This document shows, piece after piece, positions 11,801 through 22,501 of a stretch of 64,000 nucleotides of DNA. Within the stretch, counting starts at the first letter, position 1; each line of letters begins with the position of its first letter. A model generated the notes under the pieces. The model saw only the letters and a program-made list of their open reading frames with translations. It made no database searches and was not told the origin of the DNA. Position numbers and translations under genes: made by a program. Source of the stretch: Hydractinia symbiolongicarpus (taxonomy: Eukaryota > Cnidaria > Hydrozoa > Anthoathecata > Hydractiniidae); the NCBI RefSeq assembly GCF_029227915.1, contig NC_079882.1:13912501-13976500 (forward strand), written 5' to 3'.

Positions 11801-14800
11801 CATTACAGTGCTGTTTGACTTTATTTTCATCCACGTTTGCAATTCTATCTGTTTTCAGACTTTTAACTGCATTCCTCCGTAGAGAATATGTCTGACTGAC
11901 AGAATTGCGTTGCAAATATCTGGCTTTGTCTCGTATCTGTGATTCTGTCATTGATGAACTGGCCAAGAGATATCCTCTCTCGGACTGCATCAAGAGTAAT
12001 CGTATCTCCCAACATTATCTCGTTGCAAAGCCTCTCCTTTAACTTCTCTTCTCCACCACACCGCATTTATTTATTAATTTTAGCACACGTTTTCGAAACG
12101 TTTTTTGCTTTTTCTTGAAGAAAGTAAGACTTGCTAGATGTAGCCTCACTGTGGCACATCATATTTGCTAGTACTCTCTTTAGTTCTGTTATCTCCCCAT
12201 GAACTTTTGATACAAACGACTTTCTAACAAGACTGGCAGTGATCCTTCGACTTTGTTTTCTGCCAAATTGCAATTGGTGGCGCGCTGGAAAAATGCTGAA
12301 AATTACTCACTAACCAAAGATGATGACATAGGTCGCCCCGCCCGGCTCACAAACACGGGATCTGATGAGGAAATGCCAACACCCGGGAGCATATTGCGAA
12401 TAGCAACGTATGCCTGACATTCTTCGTACAGGGCTTGCGTGAAAACCACGATTCGATGGCCAGCAGTAGAAGCGGTTTTATGGTCTTTGACACTTACCAA
12501 GTGTACATTATTCTGGGAGATTTTGCAGGTGTTAAATTCTTTTAACGTTATATTCTTAATTGCTTCCGGACGACTTGCGTTAGACAGAATAAGTGACGAG
12601 ATAAGGTATTTTCGACAAGATGCAAAAATTTTCACATTTGGTGCTTTTGAGCTTATTCTGAATCGTTTCAGGTTATCTCTGCATTTTTCTACCAACTCAG
12701 AATGATCATACTCATGCAGCAATGCATACAATTGATAAATATTTTTTATTCTTTTAAAGATGGAACAAAACAACTTTCTGTCAAAACTGTGACGCTCCCG
12801 ATGGTACACGTGTTTTTTATAAGAAAAGAGTATATAAGAACATATTAAGAACATGTTAAGAACATAAGACTTTGTGAAGCTTGACTGCATATTTTCTCCA
12901 TTAAAGTATAAACAAACTTAAATAAATTAAATAAATAAATTTATATAGTAAAGGTAGAAAATTAAGAACATCTTAAGAATATTTATCGGCTGCATTTCGA
13001 AAACGTTAAGAACTTTGCCCAGGTTTCTTCCACTTCAATGTTCTTATGTGTACGCTATGTACCAATTAGTAGAAAGCAACATAAACGTGAGTAAATGTAC
13101 ATGATTCAGCTTACCATCACTATGATCTACAGTTTCAGCATTAATCTTGTTGTTGTCAACGACAAGGCCTAAATTACAAAATTTAACAAATAAGAAATGG
13201 TTATGTTCTACCAAAAACAAAACCGCAGATATTCAAGTATTTAAATATGTTTGAACAATTTTTTACCTGTGTTTTTATCCGGAAGTATTTCGGTGTTGTC
13301 AAATCCTATGTCATTTTCTAAATAACAAATAATAGCAACAGGCAATGATAGCACGAGGGATTCTAACAGTTAAGGTTTCCATTTCAGATTTCAGTGATTT
13401 TAGCAACAACAAAACACATCTGTTATGCGCAAATTTGTAATTTCTGCGCCACTTTGTAATTAGGAAAGCTGTGCACCTTTTTTAAGTATGTTAATGTCTT
13501 TTTATTTATAAGAACATTCTTTTGAATGAGAGAAGGTCACCAAATGTTTTTATAAAAGTTACCTCTCGAATTCTATTATCGCACTTTATAAGAAACAGAT
13601 AAAAAAACAGCATGTTTCGCGCCAACAGGTAATAAGGCAATATGTGTTTTTTACTGCCTCTTAACACATCTATAAAATCACAAAGGAAATAATATATTAA
13701 AAATTAACTACCTTTATTTACGCCGGCCCTATGTCCGCCTTTCGAGAAATTTGGTGTAACGCCACTTTGGGCCATGTTTTACACCGACCAAGGAGTAAGT
13801 AAATAAAAAAAATACTAATCAAGGCTTCTAAAAGTAACGTTTTTAGTTTTCTTGAACAACAAATATTAATCAACAAATACTGTTTCTTAGCCCTGTCGTG
13901 TTTTTGGTAATATTTAGTACAAAGTTGCGCATAACAACATCAAATAAGTGAATCAAAACGAAGAGTTTCAATAGGTATAAATTGACCTAAAATTGTGTAA
14001 AAAAAACTAAAAAACTTGAACTTTAAATCAAACTATCCGAATAAATCTACGTTTTCGAACTAGAATCTTGGGGTTTTGTTGCCACAGAAACGTTAGTAAA
14101 AACTAAAATTTTTACTTTTCTAAGCATAAGCCATGCCATATACCTTTAGGGAACAAATTTACCGAAAATAAAATTAGGTGGGAAAGACATTTTGCGGAAC
14201 TAACGAAATTTAATTTGACGTATAATAAAAATAAAATATTGTCTCGAATTTCATTTGGCGGAGAACGACAATAATTAATTTTGGCGTAAGCTTATTTTGG
14301 TCGGTGACGAAGCTATTCCAAAAAAACATGCTGGACTTGGTTTCTCCTAGTCAATATCATTGGTATTACAGAATAAAATAATTTGTAGGAAAACATTTTA
14401 TCAAACATACCCTGGTTTTCCTGATTTACTTCCTCTTGATTAAATTCTTCAGGGATGGATGGACATTCTAAGTAAAAATTAAAAACCCAGAAATGTGATA
14501 ACTAGAAAAAATAAAAGGTGTAATTATTATATCAATCTTACCTTTCTTTTTAGTGGTGAATGTACTGTCCGGTAAATCTATAAAAAACGATCAAAGTAAA
14601 ATTTAACAACTCGTCTTTCGGCAGTTAGAAAAATTTCTTCCCCACACACTTTCTTCTGTTAAGTAAATTTCTCAGAATCAAAAATAAAAAGGTTTTATTT
14701 CTCTCTAAGTTGTTATAAATATTCTACCAGTTATATTGTTTTACTATGGTTTTAAGCCCCCTTGGCTTGTGCCCTTGCAAACTTCCACACAAAACGCAGT

Positions 14801-17800
14801 GAAAATGGGACTCGCTAAATTCAATCCAAACAAGCATTTATCACCTTGAGATACAATATTATTTTTACTGTCAAAAAACGTACTGGTAGGAAAGAATCGT
14901 GATGATCGTGATGAATAAGTCCATGGTGCTAATACTAGGGCAGTGTTATACATCACTGGTGCGACCGCCCAACGCCAGCGATACTTTAATTCAGATTTTT
15001 ACTCAAACCTCTAGCGGAAATGACGCTGTCACCTCACTAAAATTTTGTATAATTTGAATAATATGAAGTACGTGCTCAGCAACTAGAGTTAGTTTTGCTG
15101 AAGAGTACGCGCAAATTGATATACAACTTAACAAAAAAAAGGCTTGCCGTGAAAAACCACTATCTCCTAAATTTTTATCATCTCCGTTCTTCATAACCAC
15201 AACTTAGATGCAAATTTGTAAAAATCTCAAAAATCAGGGCAACTCACGAAATTGATATTCAAACAAGACAGCTCAGCTGCGGGCAACTGCAGGTGCAGAT
15301 TGTTTTCAGTTCCGAGACTCTCACCCGCAGGGGCTTCGGAGGGACCGCCCTTAGGCGGTCGATGAATTAGTAGGAATTATATATTTGTATGGATTTAATC
15401 CAGTTTTTGTCCCTCAAATACACTGTAAAGCCTAAGACTGATTTTGTGTTTGGGTTTAAGTCAATCTTTCAGAGGTTAGTCCCTATTAAAACCCTTCTAA
15501 GAGCACCTGTTTATAAAATTAAATTTCTCGATGTTAGTTATTTAACACAATTCAACATATCTGGCCTAAAAACAATCCTGCTGAAATATAATGAAACAGT
15601 ATAACATAATTAGAAAATTGTCTTACTTAAATTTCCACGTTGATCAACTTTTCTATTTTCTACATTCAACCTGTTTAAAACAGTCGTTGATGCTAACCAA
15701 AAAAGAATGCGAAGAAAAGTTCGCCGAGCTATTTATTATACGGTAACCACCGCAGCTATGTAGTACACAAACCTTCAATATGCAGTTTCCTCTTTCTCTT
15801 TCCCTTATACTTCGGCCATGTCAGTCAGCTCTTTTACGTACCAATCCGGGTCTTTTTCGTTACATGGATCTTCAGAATCAGCATTGTTTTTTCTTGCTTC
15901 AATGTGAGCAATTTCGCTCGGATTCGATCTAACAAATTTCCTCAAGTCCTTGTAAACTATTTCCTCCTCGTTACTTGTATGATCTGTTATTAAACCGTCA
16001 TCTGCAACAGGATCTACACCTGACTCTGGTATGTCTTGGCTTAACTTTTTATATTTTACTTTGTCCTTGATTTTATGGGTTTGTTTCAAATGATTTTCAA
16101 TTCATGCTACAACCTAGACATTAACGTTTCATATTTACCAGCAAAATATTTTTACAATGAAACCTAATAGCAAACATTCTTTGTAAAAGGCACCTCTCTA
16201 CAGCGGTAACTTTTTTCAGAACGGATAAAAAGACTACCATAACAAAACCTCTATATAGCGGACAATTCACAGTAGGAACCTCTTTTTAGCGGACGTCATT
16301 TTAAGGTTCCAATTTACATTATCCGCCAGAACTGACCTTACAGCGACCACGACCAATAACTTGTCATATAAAACAATTCTTGTAAGATACTTGTGTATAT
16401 TTTACTTGGATAATTTTTGTTTAAGAATTTCATTTTTAGTCAGCTAATGGCTTTTTCAGGAGTATAAAAATGAAAACTTTCAGGGATATCTTGAGTCTGT
16501 TTTATTTTCCGGGATTAAAGACAACATATTTTTAATTATCTTCGGCTCTTTATTTCGATAAAACAAGCATTTTTACATATTATGCGGTCGATTCCACCAT
16601 ATACTAACATCCAAGAATAGGTTTTGAAGCAATATAAACCAATTTGGAAAGAACCTCTATGTAGCAGGCATCTCTTTATAGCGGACTTTTTTTGGCTCCG
16701 ATGGTGTCAACATGAGCAGAACTTTGTGGTAGCCATCAACAGGACAGTTTTTTTTTTTCGTAGAAACGTGGTTTACTTTTCCGCAATACAGAAGGCAAAC
16801 GTTTGCCTTTATAAACATTTAGTTGACTTTTTAAACCAACTGCACGGCCGTAATCAAAGTTGTGTTGGCTAATAGGATGTTTCTTTAAGTCAAGTCGTTC
16901 CTCCTTGCAAATTGGACAGCGGGTTTATGAAACGACAATCTTAGAGGCATGCTGTCGATTTTTTGCATCGATCCGTTTTTTGAATAGCTGTAAAGCGAAG
17001 GTTAGATAACAGGGTGACCACTCCTTAAATTCCTTAAATAACCTTAAAAAAAGAAAATCTCCTTAAAAGTACTTAAATATACTTAAAAAAATTGAAATTT
17101 TAGCTAATTTTTCTGATCGTAACTTTTTTGGAAATGTGTTCATGGATTGTTCATCACCAGTAAAATAAGACATATTTCTCTGTTACCTGAAATCTTATAT
17201 TTTCTATCTTTCAGGGCATAATTCATATATGTATATTTGTATAATATGTATAATTTTCTTATCATAGAACATAGCATGTAACATTAAAGATAGCGAAATA
17301 AAATTGATTTTCTCCTTAATTATCCTTATTTTTATTTTTATTTTATTCTCGTTAACAGAAAAATATCCTTAAAAAATGTCAATTTTTCTCCTTAATTCTC
17401 CTTAATATCCTTACTTTTGTTCTCATTTTATTAGTGGTCACCCTGGATAAGTTCTCCGTGACTCACGAATAACCAAAAAACTAAAAAACACCCCTTGCAT
17501 GCGTAAAGTCCAGCCTGGAATGAACTGTACCTCAGTAGCACCATTGATATCGTTAGCTACCATCTTTATCTTTAATTGATTGCTATATTTGTCATCGTCA
17601 ACCAAAAGCCAAGCATTGTAATTAATTGTTGTTTCAAGTATTTAAGCATTCAGGTTTTCTTTCTTGTTACACGCACGTGGTATTAAAACAGACACCGTTA
17701 CAATTATGAGCCATGGTGTCCTTTAACAAAAGTCAATTCTAAGGCAATAAGGTAAAAATTAAAAAAATTTAATCTTCTTTTTTTATTCGGGGAAATGTAA

Positions 17801-19293
17801 CAAAGACCTGGAAAAGCGGATGAGAGGCGCTGTTAGAAAGTTGAGGTAAAACGCTTGAAATCAAGGCATATTTGGGCAAAAAACATGCTAAGTTTAAAAA
17901 AAATATAGTTTAATGCGCGTTTTTTTATTTTTAAAAACAGGGTTCTCCAGTTGAAATAGTGATTTTTCTGCGACGGTGCACGCTTAATTGAGGGAAGGTG
18001 CCTACATGTTTTTTATTTAAACATAAAAATATGTTAGTACCTTATTATCGTAGGATTGTAGGGAACTTTTTTGACTGATTTCTTGATCGTTGGTTGCTTC
18101 AAGTAATGTTTTCGTACATGCTGAGAAAACACAATTAACACAATTATATTGGAGACAAACAAATAAATAAATAAATAAATACACAAAGATAAATCCGGTA
18201 GAAAACCGCATTGGAAGCCACCAAAATTCAATTATTGGCTAATCTGAAACTAAGGAAACTGAGAAAAACCTGAGAAAAAAGTATACGGCCAAGATTTCTA
18301 GATTTTTTTTAAGTATTCAGCTCTTCAACAAAGTACTTGTTTTAGAGCTTCTGTGCGATAGCTTTGTAAATTTTAATCAAAGGCTGGAATAATTAAAACT
18401 TGTTTGATGAAATAGACAACAATTGAGTAAAAGTAAAAAGACAGAAAACAATCAAAAGTTCATGTGCCGTGGCTATCTTATATAATAATACGAAGTGTGT
18501 GTGACGGTCATGTGTTCATTTTTCTTTGATGTCGCTGAAAAAGATGTCTGAAATGTTAAATTTTATGACGTTACGGCGCGACGTCAATTAACGTTATATA
18601 TATACTACGCACAATCGCCTGTACTATATCAGTCTGAGAAACGGAGAACTTTGTGTTGCTGTTTAGCTAGCTATTTTCTTGTCACTTGTAAAGTTTATAA
18701 TTATTTAATATAAGATATTGATTTTTCAAAAAAAAAAAAAAATTAACGTTATATTAAATAAGCTGGAAACGTGGTGGTGACGTCAATGATTTTTCACCGC
18801 GTGGGTAACTAGGGACCGCCTAGAACCAATTTTGGTAATGTTCCTAAACCTGCGTGCCCAAATCCGTTTTGGGCGGGTTGATGACGTCATCAAAAATTAT
18901 TCAAGCCCTAACATCCTAAAATTTTTATAGAGATTTTTAACAGCCGTCGTAGAAAATTGTGGAGAATCAAATTACACAGACAAACGAAATTAAGAAAAAA
19001 GATCTTCGTTTACTTGTCGTTTTCCAAAATTATTTTTCGTAACTTCAGTTAAATAGAAACACAGGCAAGAGCCTTTCGTTACCCCATCGAGCAAAACAGT
19101 CACTCAGCAATTTTATTTTGCGGAAGGTTATAGCAGTGCCAAAAGTAATCACCAGTTTAAATATAAAACGTAAGATTAATGAAAAAAATCTAACAAAACG
19201 TGTTGTTTTAGGTCATCGTTGGATTGGTTAAGCAACGAGGGGCACATATACTCGACAATAGACGATGATCATTACAGATCCACATCAAGTTGA
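4607..19293 (+). CDS. RPA2: Replication protein A 32-kDa subunit, 3' three exons
   Basis: RPA32 is the middle subunit of the trimeric ssDNA-binding complex RPA used in nuclear DNA replication and repair. Three exons are visible: 4607-4795, 4928-5127 and 19212-19293. Each is bounded by AG and GT, and the phases agree (0 into exon 2, then 2 into exon 3). Exon 1 codes the end of the OB fold, with [20 protein letters not shown] followed by a stretch ending [10 protein letters not shown]. Exon 2 codes the linker and the start of the winged-helix domain ([18 protein letters not shown]). Exon 3 codes its end, [20 protein letters not shown], and the TGA stop. Together they give 156 residues. The N-terminal phosphoregion and the start of the OB fold must lie to the left of the window. 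The last intron is 14,084 bp and is filled with transposable elements. Confidence 0.88.
5805..5896. repeat. Tetranucleotide microsatellite (CTGG)n followed by (CTGA)n
   Basis: About eighteen perfect copies of CTGG switch to about five copies of CTGA without a break, which suggests one tract whose edge units mutated and then spread. It lies inside the large RPA2 intron. No gene is associated. Confidence 0.95.
5897..6790. other. Non-coding intronic stretch
   Basis: AT-rich sequence between the microsatellite and the LINE, within the RPA2 intron. Short open frames show no domain or transposon motif, and no tRNA-like fold or clear inverted repeat was seen. Confidence 0.4.
6795..9785 (+). mobile_element. 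Non-LTR retrotransposon (LINE, APE endonuclease + RT), 5'-truncated
   Basis: Endonuclease motifs come first, with a piece starting near 6800 (YIRDDLNY), then GDFNCNY at about 7040 and SDHGLI at about 7230. These are in a different frame from the reverse transcriptase (7349-9091), so a frameshift lies near 7400. The RT keeps FMDLRKAFD (about 8335) and the YADD catalytic box (8600-8612). Another frameshift near 9020 separates RT from the C-terminal region ([18 protein letters not shown]) that ends at 9350. A 3' UTR runs to an AATAATAAT tail at 9757-9785. Truncation inside the endonuclease and lesions in the frame mark a dead copy. The order of domains and the tail fit a CR1/Jockey-group LINE; the exact clade is inferred. 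It sits in the RPA2 intron. Confidence 0.88.
7349..9091 (+). pseudogene. LINE reverse transcriptase ORF fragment
   Basis: This is the longest intact frame of the LINE, 580 codons. RT motifs in order are [56 protein letters not shown] and [11 protein letters not shown]. Both sets of metal-binding aspartates are present, so the RT core itself is not visibly damaged. The frame does not reach the endonuclease upstream or the usual C-terminal segment downstream, which continues in another frame at 9021-9350. It is not a host gene. Confidence 0.85.
9786..11700. other. Non-coding intronic stretch
   Basis: AT-rich sequence between the LINE tail and the recombinase gene, still inside the RPA2 intron. 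No frame, domain, tRNA or clear terminal repeat could be supported. Confidence 0.35.
11706..12890 (-). pseudogene. Crypton-like tyrosine recombinase, broken
   Basis: Tyrosine recombinases cut and rejoin DNA through a covalent phosphotyrosine; Cryptons are transposons that encode them. The first frame (12890-12303) has the catalytic Arg region [16 protein letters not shown] and a likely hairpin lysine in [17 protein letters not shown]. After a 26-nt gap the next frame (12273-12067) has SLVRKSF (box II Arg) and [12 protein letters not shown], which places the later His and the nucleophilic Tyr. A further block follows (12066-11706) and changes frame once near 11990. The 26-nt gap begins GTGAGT and ends TTCCAG, so it looks like an intron but is shorter than animal introns normally are. 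The frame change suggests an inactive copy. Naming it Crypton rests on the lack of an RT nearby. Confidence 0.7.
13115..13775 (-). CDS. Possible 5' exons of the recombinase gene: ATG exon and two micro-exons
   Basis: Three short frames have good splice borders. The exon at 13712-13775 starts with ATG ([14 protein letters not shown]) and ends in phase 1 at a GT. The exon at 13267-13317 (51 nt) codes [17 protein letters not shown]. The exon at 13115-13168 (54 nt) codes [17 protein letters not shown]. All joins are phase 1, so each middle exon can be skipped without changing frame. The peptides are polar and acidic and show no domain. They point toward the recombinase ORF at 12890, but I could not fix the acceptor that would join them to it, so the link is an inference from order and strand. 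Confidence 0.45.
14411..14577 (-). CDS. Two further phase-1 micro-exons
   Basis: The segments at 14542-14577 (36 nt; [12 protein letters not shown]) and 14411-14467 (57 nt; [18 protein letters not shown]) are each bounded by AG and GT, are multiples of three and are in phase 1. They match the style of the two micro-exons at 13.1-13.3 kb. They lie upstream of the ATG exon at 13775, so they would belong to an alternative or earlier first exon of the same gene. No protein family was recognised. Confidence 0.35.
15805..16089 (-). CDS. Acidic ORF of unknown function, possibly the end of a transposon gene
   Basis: This frame of 94 codons codes a highly charged peptide with a lysine-rich start ([11 protein letters not shown]) and an acidic tail ending [15 protein letters not shown]. 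No domain was recognised. It sits just left of a cluster of AACCTCTATATAGCGGAC-like repeats (16190-16690), which resemble the ends of pogo/Tigger-type elements, so it could be the C-terminus of a transposase. It may also be a chance frame. Confidence 0.25.
   Translation of the reverse strand: MKQTHKIKDKVKYKKLSQDIPESGVDPVADDGLITDHTSNEEEIVYKDLRKFVRSNPSEIAHIEARKNNADSEDPCNEKDPDWYVKELTDMAEV
16190..16690 (+). repeat. Dispersed direct repeats of an AACCTCTATATAGCGGAC-like motif
   Basis: Five copies of a motif close to RAACCTCTNTATAGCGGAC occur in the same orientation, near 16192, 16243, 16277, 16649 and 16668. Such motifs are typical of terminal and subterminal regions of some pogo/Tigger elements. 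No inverted partner was found, so this is probably one end of a decayed element. Confidence 0.5.
17010..17445. mobile_element. MITE of 436 bp with CAGGGTGACCACT terminal inverted repeats
   Basis: The left end reads CAGGGTGACCACT and the right end is its exact inverse, AGTGGTCACCCTG. The element is flanked on both sides by GATAA (17005-17009 and 17446-17450), a likely 5-bp target duplication or the recognisable part of a longer one. Subterminal DNA is rich in CCTTAA(A) repeats in opposite orientations at the two ends. There is no coding capacity. The TIR start resembles hAT-like elements, but a 5-bp duplication is shorter than usual for hAT, so the superfamily is open. Confidence 0.75.
18476..18905 (+). 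mobile_element. Truncated Helitron-like repeat
   Basis: It begins A|TCTTATATAATAATACG and shares its body with the units of the 22.5-kb array, including the segment GCGTGGGTAACTAGGGACC and the GATGACGTCATCAAAAA palindrome. The 3' hairpin and CTAG end are missing. It lies just before the last RPA2 exon. Confidence 0.65.
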
Positions 19294-19673
19294 ACGTGTT
19301 GTTATTTTGTAGCCAATACTATATCTTTTGCCGAAATAAATGCGAAATCTTATCTAATATGTTTTCTTTTAGTTTTTGCAATTCCTGAAGATATATGGCG
19401 ATTTTATTACACTTTTTTGCCACCATCTTGAATGTAAAGGCCATGTTTTACCTTTTTGGTAATTTTGAGCTGGGGTAGGTCACTACTGTAAGCGTCTATT
19501 ACCTGTTAAATCCTTAAAGGAGACCTCTTCCACACAAAAATAACTATGGCTAGATCAAAACTAAATATAACGTATGAGCTACGCTTGAAGGAAGAAATAC
19601 AGAAGGAGAAAAAAATCTTTGGATTTTATTGAAACACAGCGCGAGGTTCTGGCAGGTGTCTCTAGAAACTTAA

Positions 19674-22153
19674 AGGTTACCTCCCGAGCAAAAATAAGTT
19701 GCCCTAAAATAATCCACAACAAATGTTATTCGACAAAATAACAATGTTTTTCACTATATTTACAGTTTAAAGGAGTACCATTGAAAAAGAAATTGACTTA
19801 CTGCTGTTTAGCTCCCTCTCCAAACCCTAGTCACGCGGGCATTATGAAAACGGCAAAAAATGCTCACATCAGCAATGTTACGTCATCACGAGATAATCTA
19901 CTGACCAGAACGAAAATTGTAGTAAAGATTATGTAGACTTTTCGCTTACCCCACCCCCCTTTCCCTGTATTATAAAGTGAATTCTAAAAGCATGCAGAAG
20001 CAAAACCAATTTTTAAGGAAATTAATAAGTATATCAACACGAGTATGAGTATGGATGAAAATACATTTTTGGGTTTTCAATATGGACCAATAGGAGACAA
20101 CTCTGTTCAAGTACTTCACACCATATGGACGAGCCGGAAACGGAATCGGGTGAGTCACTTACTGAACAAAATTAATTGTATCTGGTACAAATGTGGTGTT
20201 TGCATCAAAATGAGTACTTGTAAGAAGTGTAAATGCTGTAGAGGAATGGATACAACCGTGTTATGGGAATTAGGCGGTAAATAAATTTAGTTAGTGATTA
20301 GTGTCTTATTGTGACTTATTTTGTGAAATAATATTTATTTTTACTATCTTAAATAAACGGTGCATAACATAGCACGATCGTTTTCTTTCTATCGTCCTAA
20401 CGAAATAAACGGCATTAGTGGGAATGTACGACAGGGAAAATCGGCCTTCCTTCTTCGGGAGACGATTAATAGTAATTATACTTTGACATTTGCTTTTTCT
20501 TTTGGTACATAACCGTCGTGGCAGATCTGTGCGACGTGTGATTCCAGCTTGTGTTGTCAAGCGAATAAGACAAGAATTTCCTTCTCTAGACGGTAGTTAC
20601 ACCGGATTCAAAGACGGAGATTACGTAAATAAAATGAATTTCACATGGGTGCACGAAATTAATACCGACGGCGAATAGGAATATTTACAAATGAACTACA
20701 ACATACAACTTACAAGCTTTTTTACAAGAATACTAAATTCTAGGCTTGTCATCATTCTTTTTTCCCTATTGTTCTAAATAATAGACACAATAGATCTACT
20801 ATTTTTAACCTGAAATCCAACTCTAATATTTTTACAAAACATATTACTATAACAAATGTGTACATGCATAACTATATTTACATTTGCGAATACTTTAAGG
20901 AACGTTCTATAGTTTCACTTCTCTCAGGTCGTTCTGTTGGTGCTTAGAATTCCTTTCATTTTCTACTTTCCCTCGCCATTTTGTCCTCTACTACATTTTT
21001 GTCAAAGCTCGTTAATACGATGCAATAGCGATGTTCCGTAAAAATTCATAACATTTGTACTTTTTCACTTTTTCTGCAACAAATCTTTTCGAGTAGCGCG
21101 AAAAGGAAGTTTTATAACAAGCGACGTATTGACCTTCCTTAGTTTTCTTCTTGGCCTAAAAGTAGAAGGAGGTATTAATAACTTTTTAGAGAACTGGGCA
21201 GAAAGACAAAAATAGAAATGAAAGTACACACTTGATCGCGATTTATGTTGTTGTTGTGATCAAGTGTTATTTGTAATAACGGATTTCAACGTTTTGCATA
21301 CTTTTATCTGTCGCATCAGCTTGCATCGAGATAATATTCTCAATAACTCCAGATATATTTCCACATTTTCTAATTCACAAACGTTGACAGTATGTGAGCT
21401 ACTCGATAAAAGTTCGCGAACAACGTGAAACAGTGGTTTCGCGACTCATGACAAAAAAGCTATGTGGTTAGTATAAAACTACTACATACCTTTCTTTCCA
21501 GTTTAACACGCGTAGTCGGCGTTTCTTCAACTTTATTATCTTTGTATTTCATGGGCATTTAGCCTTCAACTAATTTTTAGGGAATCTTTTTTACACCTAA
21601 AATCTGATATTTTATGCAAATACAAGGATTACTCTTCGCAGTCGTACAATCTACGCGTTTGCTATTGTGTTGTCTTTTGGGGGATATTAAAAAAGATTAA
21701 ATGGGGTGTCTTCTTCTTGGATGGAGTTGTCACTCACAACCCAAACCTAACAATTTATTTTAAGTTTTCGACTTTTTCTTAAAACAAGTTGATGTGGTAA
21801 AAGGAAGAGCGGTGCTTTTTACCTAGATTAACCGACGTGTCTGCTCGTTTGCAGCGGTGGAGAAATAATTTTTTACTTAGTTTAGTTTGGCAGTCTTTAA
21901 ATTAAATTTTCTTCACTTTCCGTGTGACAATCTGGTCTGTGTTGAATCTCGTGATGACGACACAAGATTTTTTCGTTTTAAAACACTCAGCAATGGCGGA
22001 CGCGAAGCCCATGGTTATGTGGAAGTGTGGTATTTTTTAATTCCTTATATCTTTCAAAAACAACATTTTTAGTAAAAAGGAATGTTTTTTTCTTTATTAA
22101 CTATATTTTACTTACCTATTAAGCACAGCTTATTTTTGCTCGGGAGGTAACCT
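19674..22153. mobile_element. TTAA-flanked TIR transposon of 2.48 kb (Kolobok- or piggyBac-like)
   Basis: The left end is AGGTTACCTCCCGAGCAAAA and the right end is its inverse; the match extends about 26 bp. Both sides are flanked by TTAA (19670-19673 and 22154-22157), the target duplication typical of the piggyBac and Kolobok superfamilies. The starting AGG fits Kolobok better. The interior contains remnants of a P2X7-like zinc domain on the + strand but no recognisable transposase, so it is a non-autonomous or heavily decayed copy. Confidence 0.75.
20130..20678 (+). pseudogene. P2X7-receptor-like C-terminal zinc domain, degenerate
   Basis: Two fragments match the cysteine-rich domain known from the cytoplasmic tail of P2X7 receptors and abundant in cnidarian genomes. 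The first (20150-20284) has WYKCGVCIKMSTCKKCKCCR. The second (about 20498-20678) has HNRRGRSVRRVIPACVVKRI followed by FPSLDGSYTGF. The sequence between them has stops and only faint similarity, and there is no receptor channel domain nearby. It lies inside the TTAA-flanked element at 19674-22153, so it is more likely transposon cargo than a receptor gene. Confidence 0.5.
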
Positions 22154-22159
22154 TTAAAT

Positions 22160-22500
22160 TCAAACTTTGGCGGTTTTGTGAATAAACTTTCGTAAATATA
22201 AATACGCAGTTATTATTGGCTTTGGGTAAACAATTACAGTATTCTCTGGTTGATAATTTCTGAATGAAAAAGTTTGTTGCTAAAGTAATAACTTTTCAAA
22301 ATTAAAAATATTCACTTCTTTTTTTTTCCCGCAAAACCATTCTTTCAAATTCGGAACTTTTGATTTCATGTTGTTGTAACTTTCTCCTAAACGTTTTCGA
22401 TCTTTGTTGAGCGAGTTTAATCTTTTGCAGATAAAGCACATGCAAGCTGCAACAAAATGTTCACTTACTCTGAGCATAAAAAGAAACATTAGTTTTTAAA
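22160..22500. other. Short non-coding stretch
   Basis: Sequence between the TTAA element and the Helitron-like array. The 69-codon minus-strand frame at 22280-22489 has no recognisable motif. Confidence 0.3.
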
Positions 22501-22501
22501 A

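Noticed and set aside
18017-18231. Two overlapping Tyr/Leu-rich minus frames
   Set aside because: They come from an AAAT simple repeat (about 18160-18180) and low-complexity sequence.
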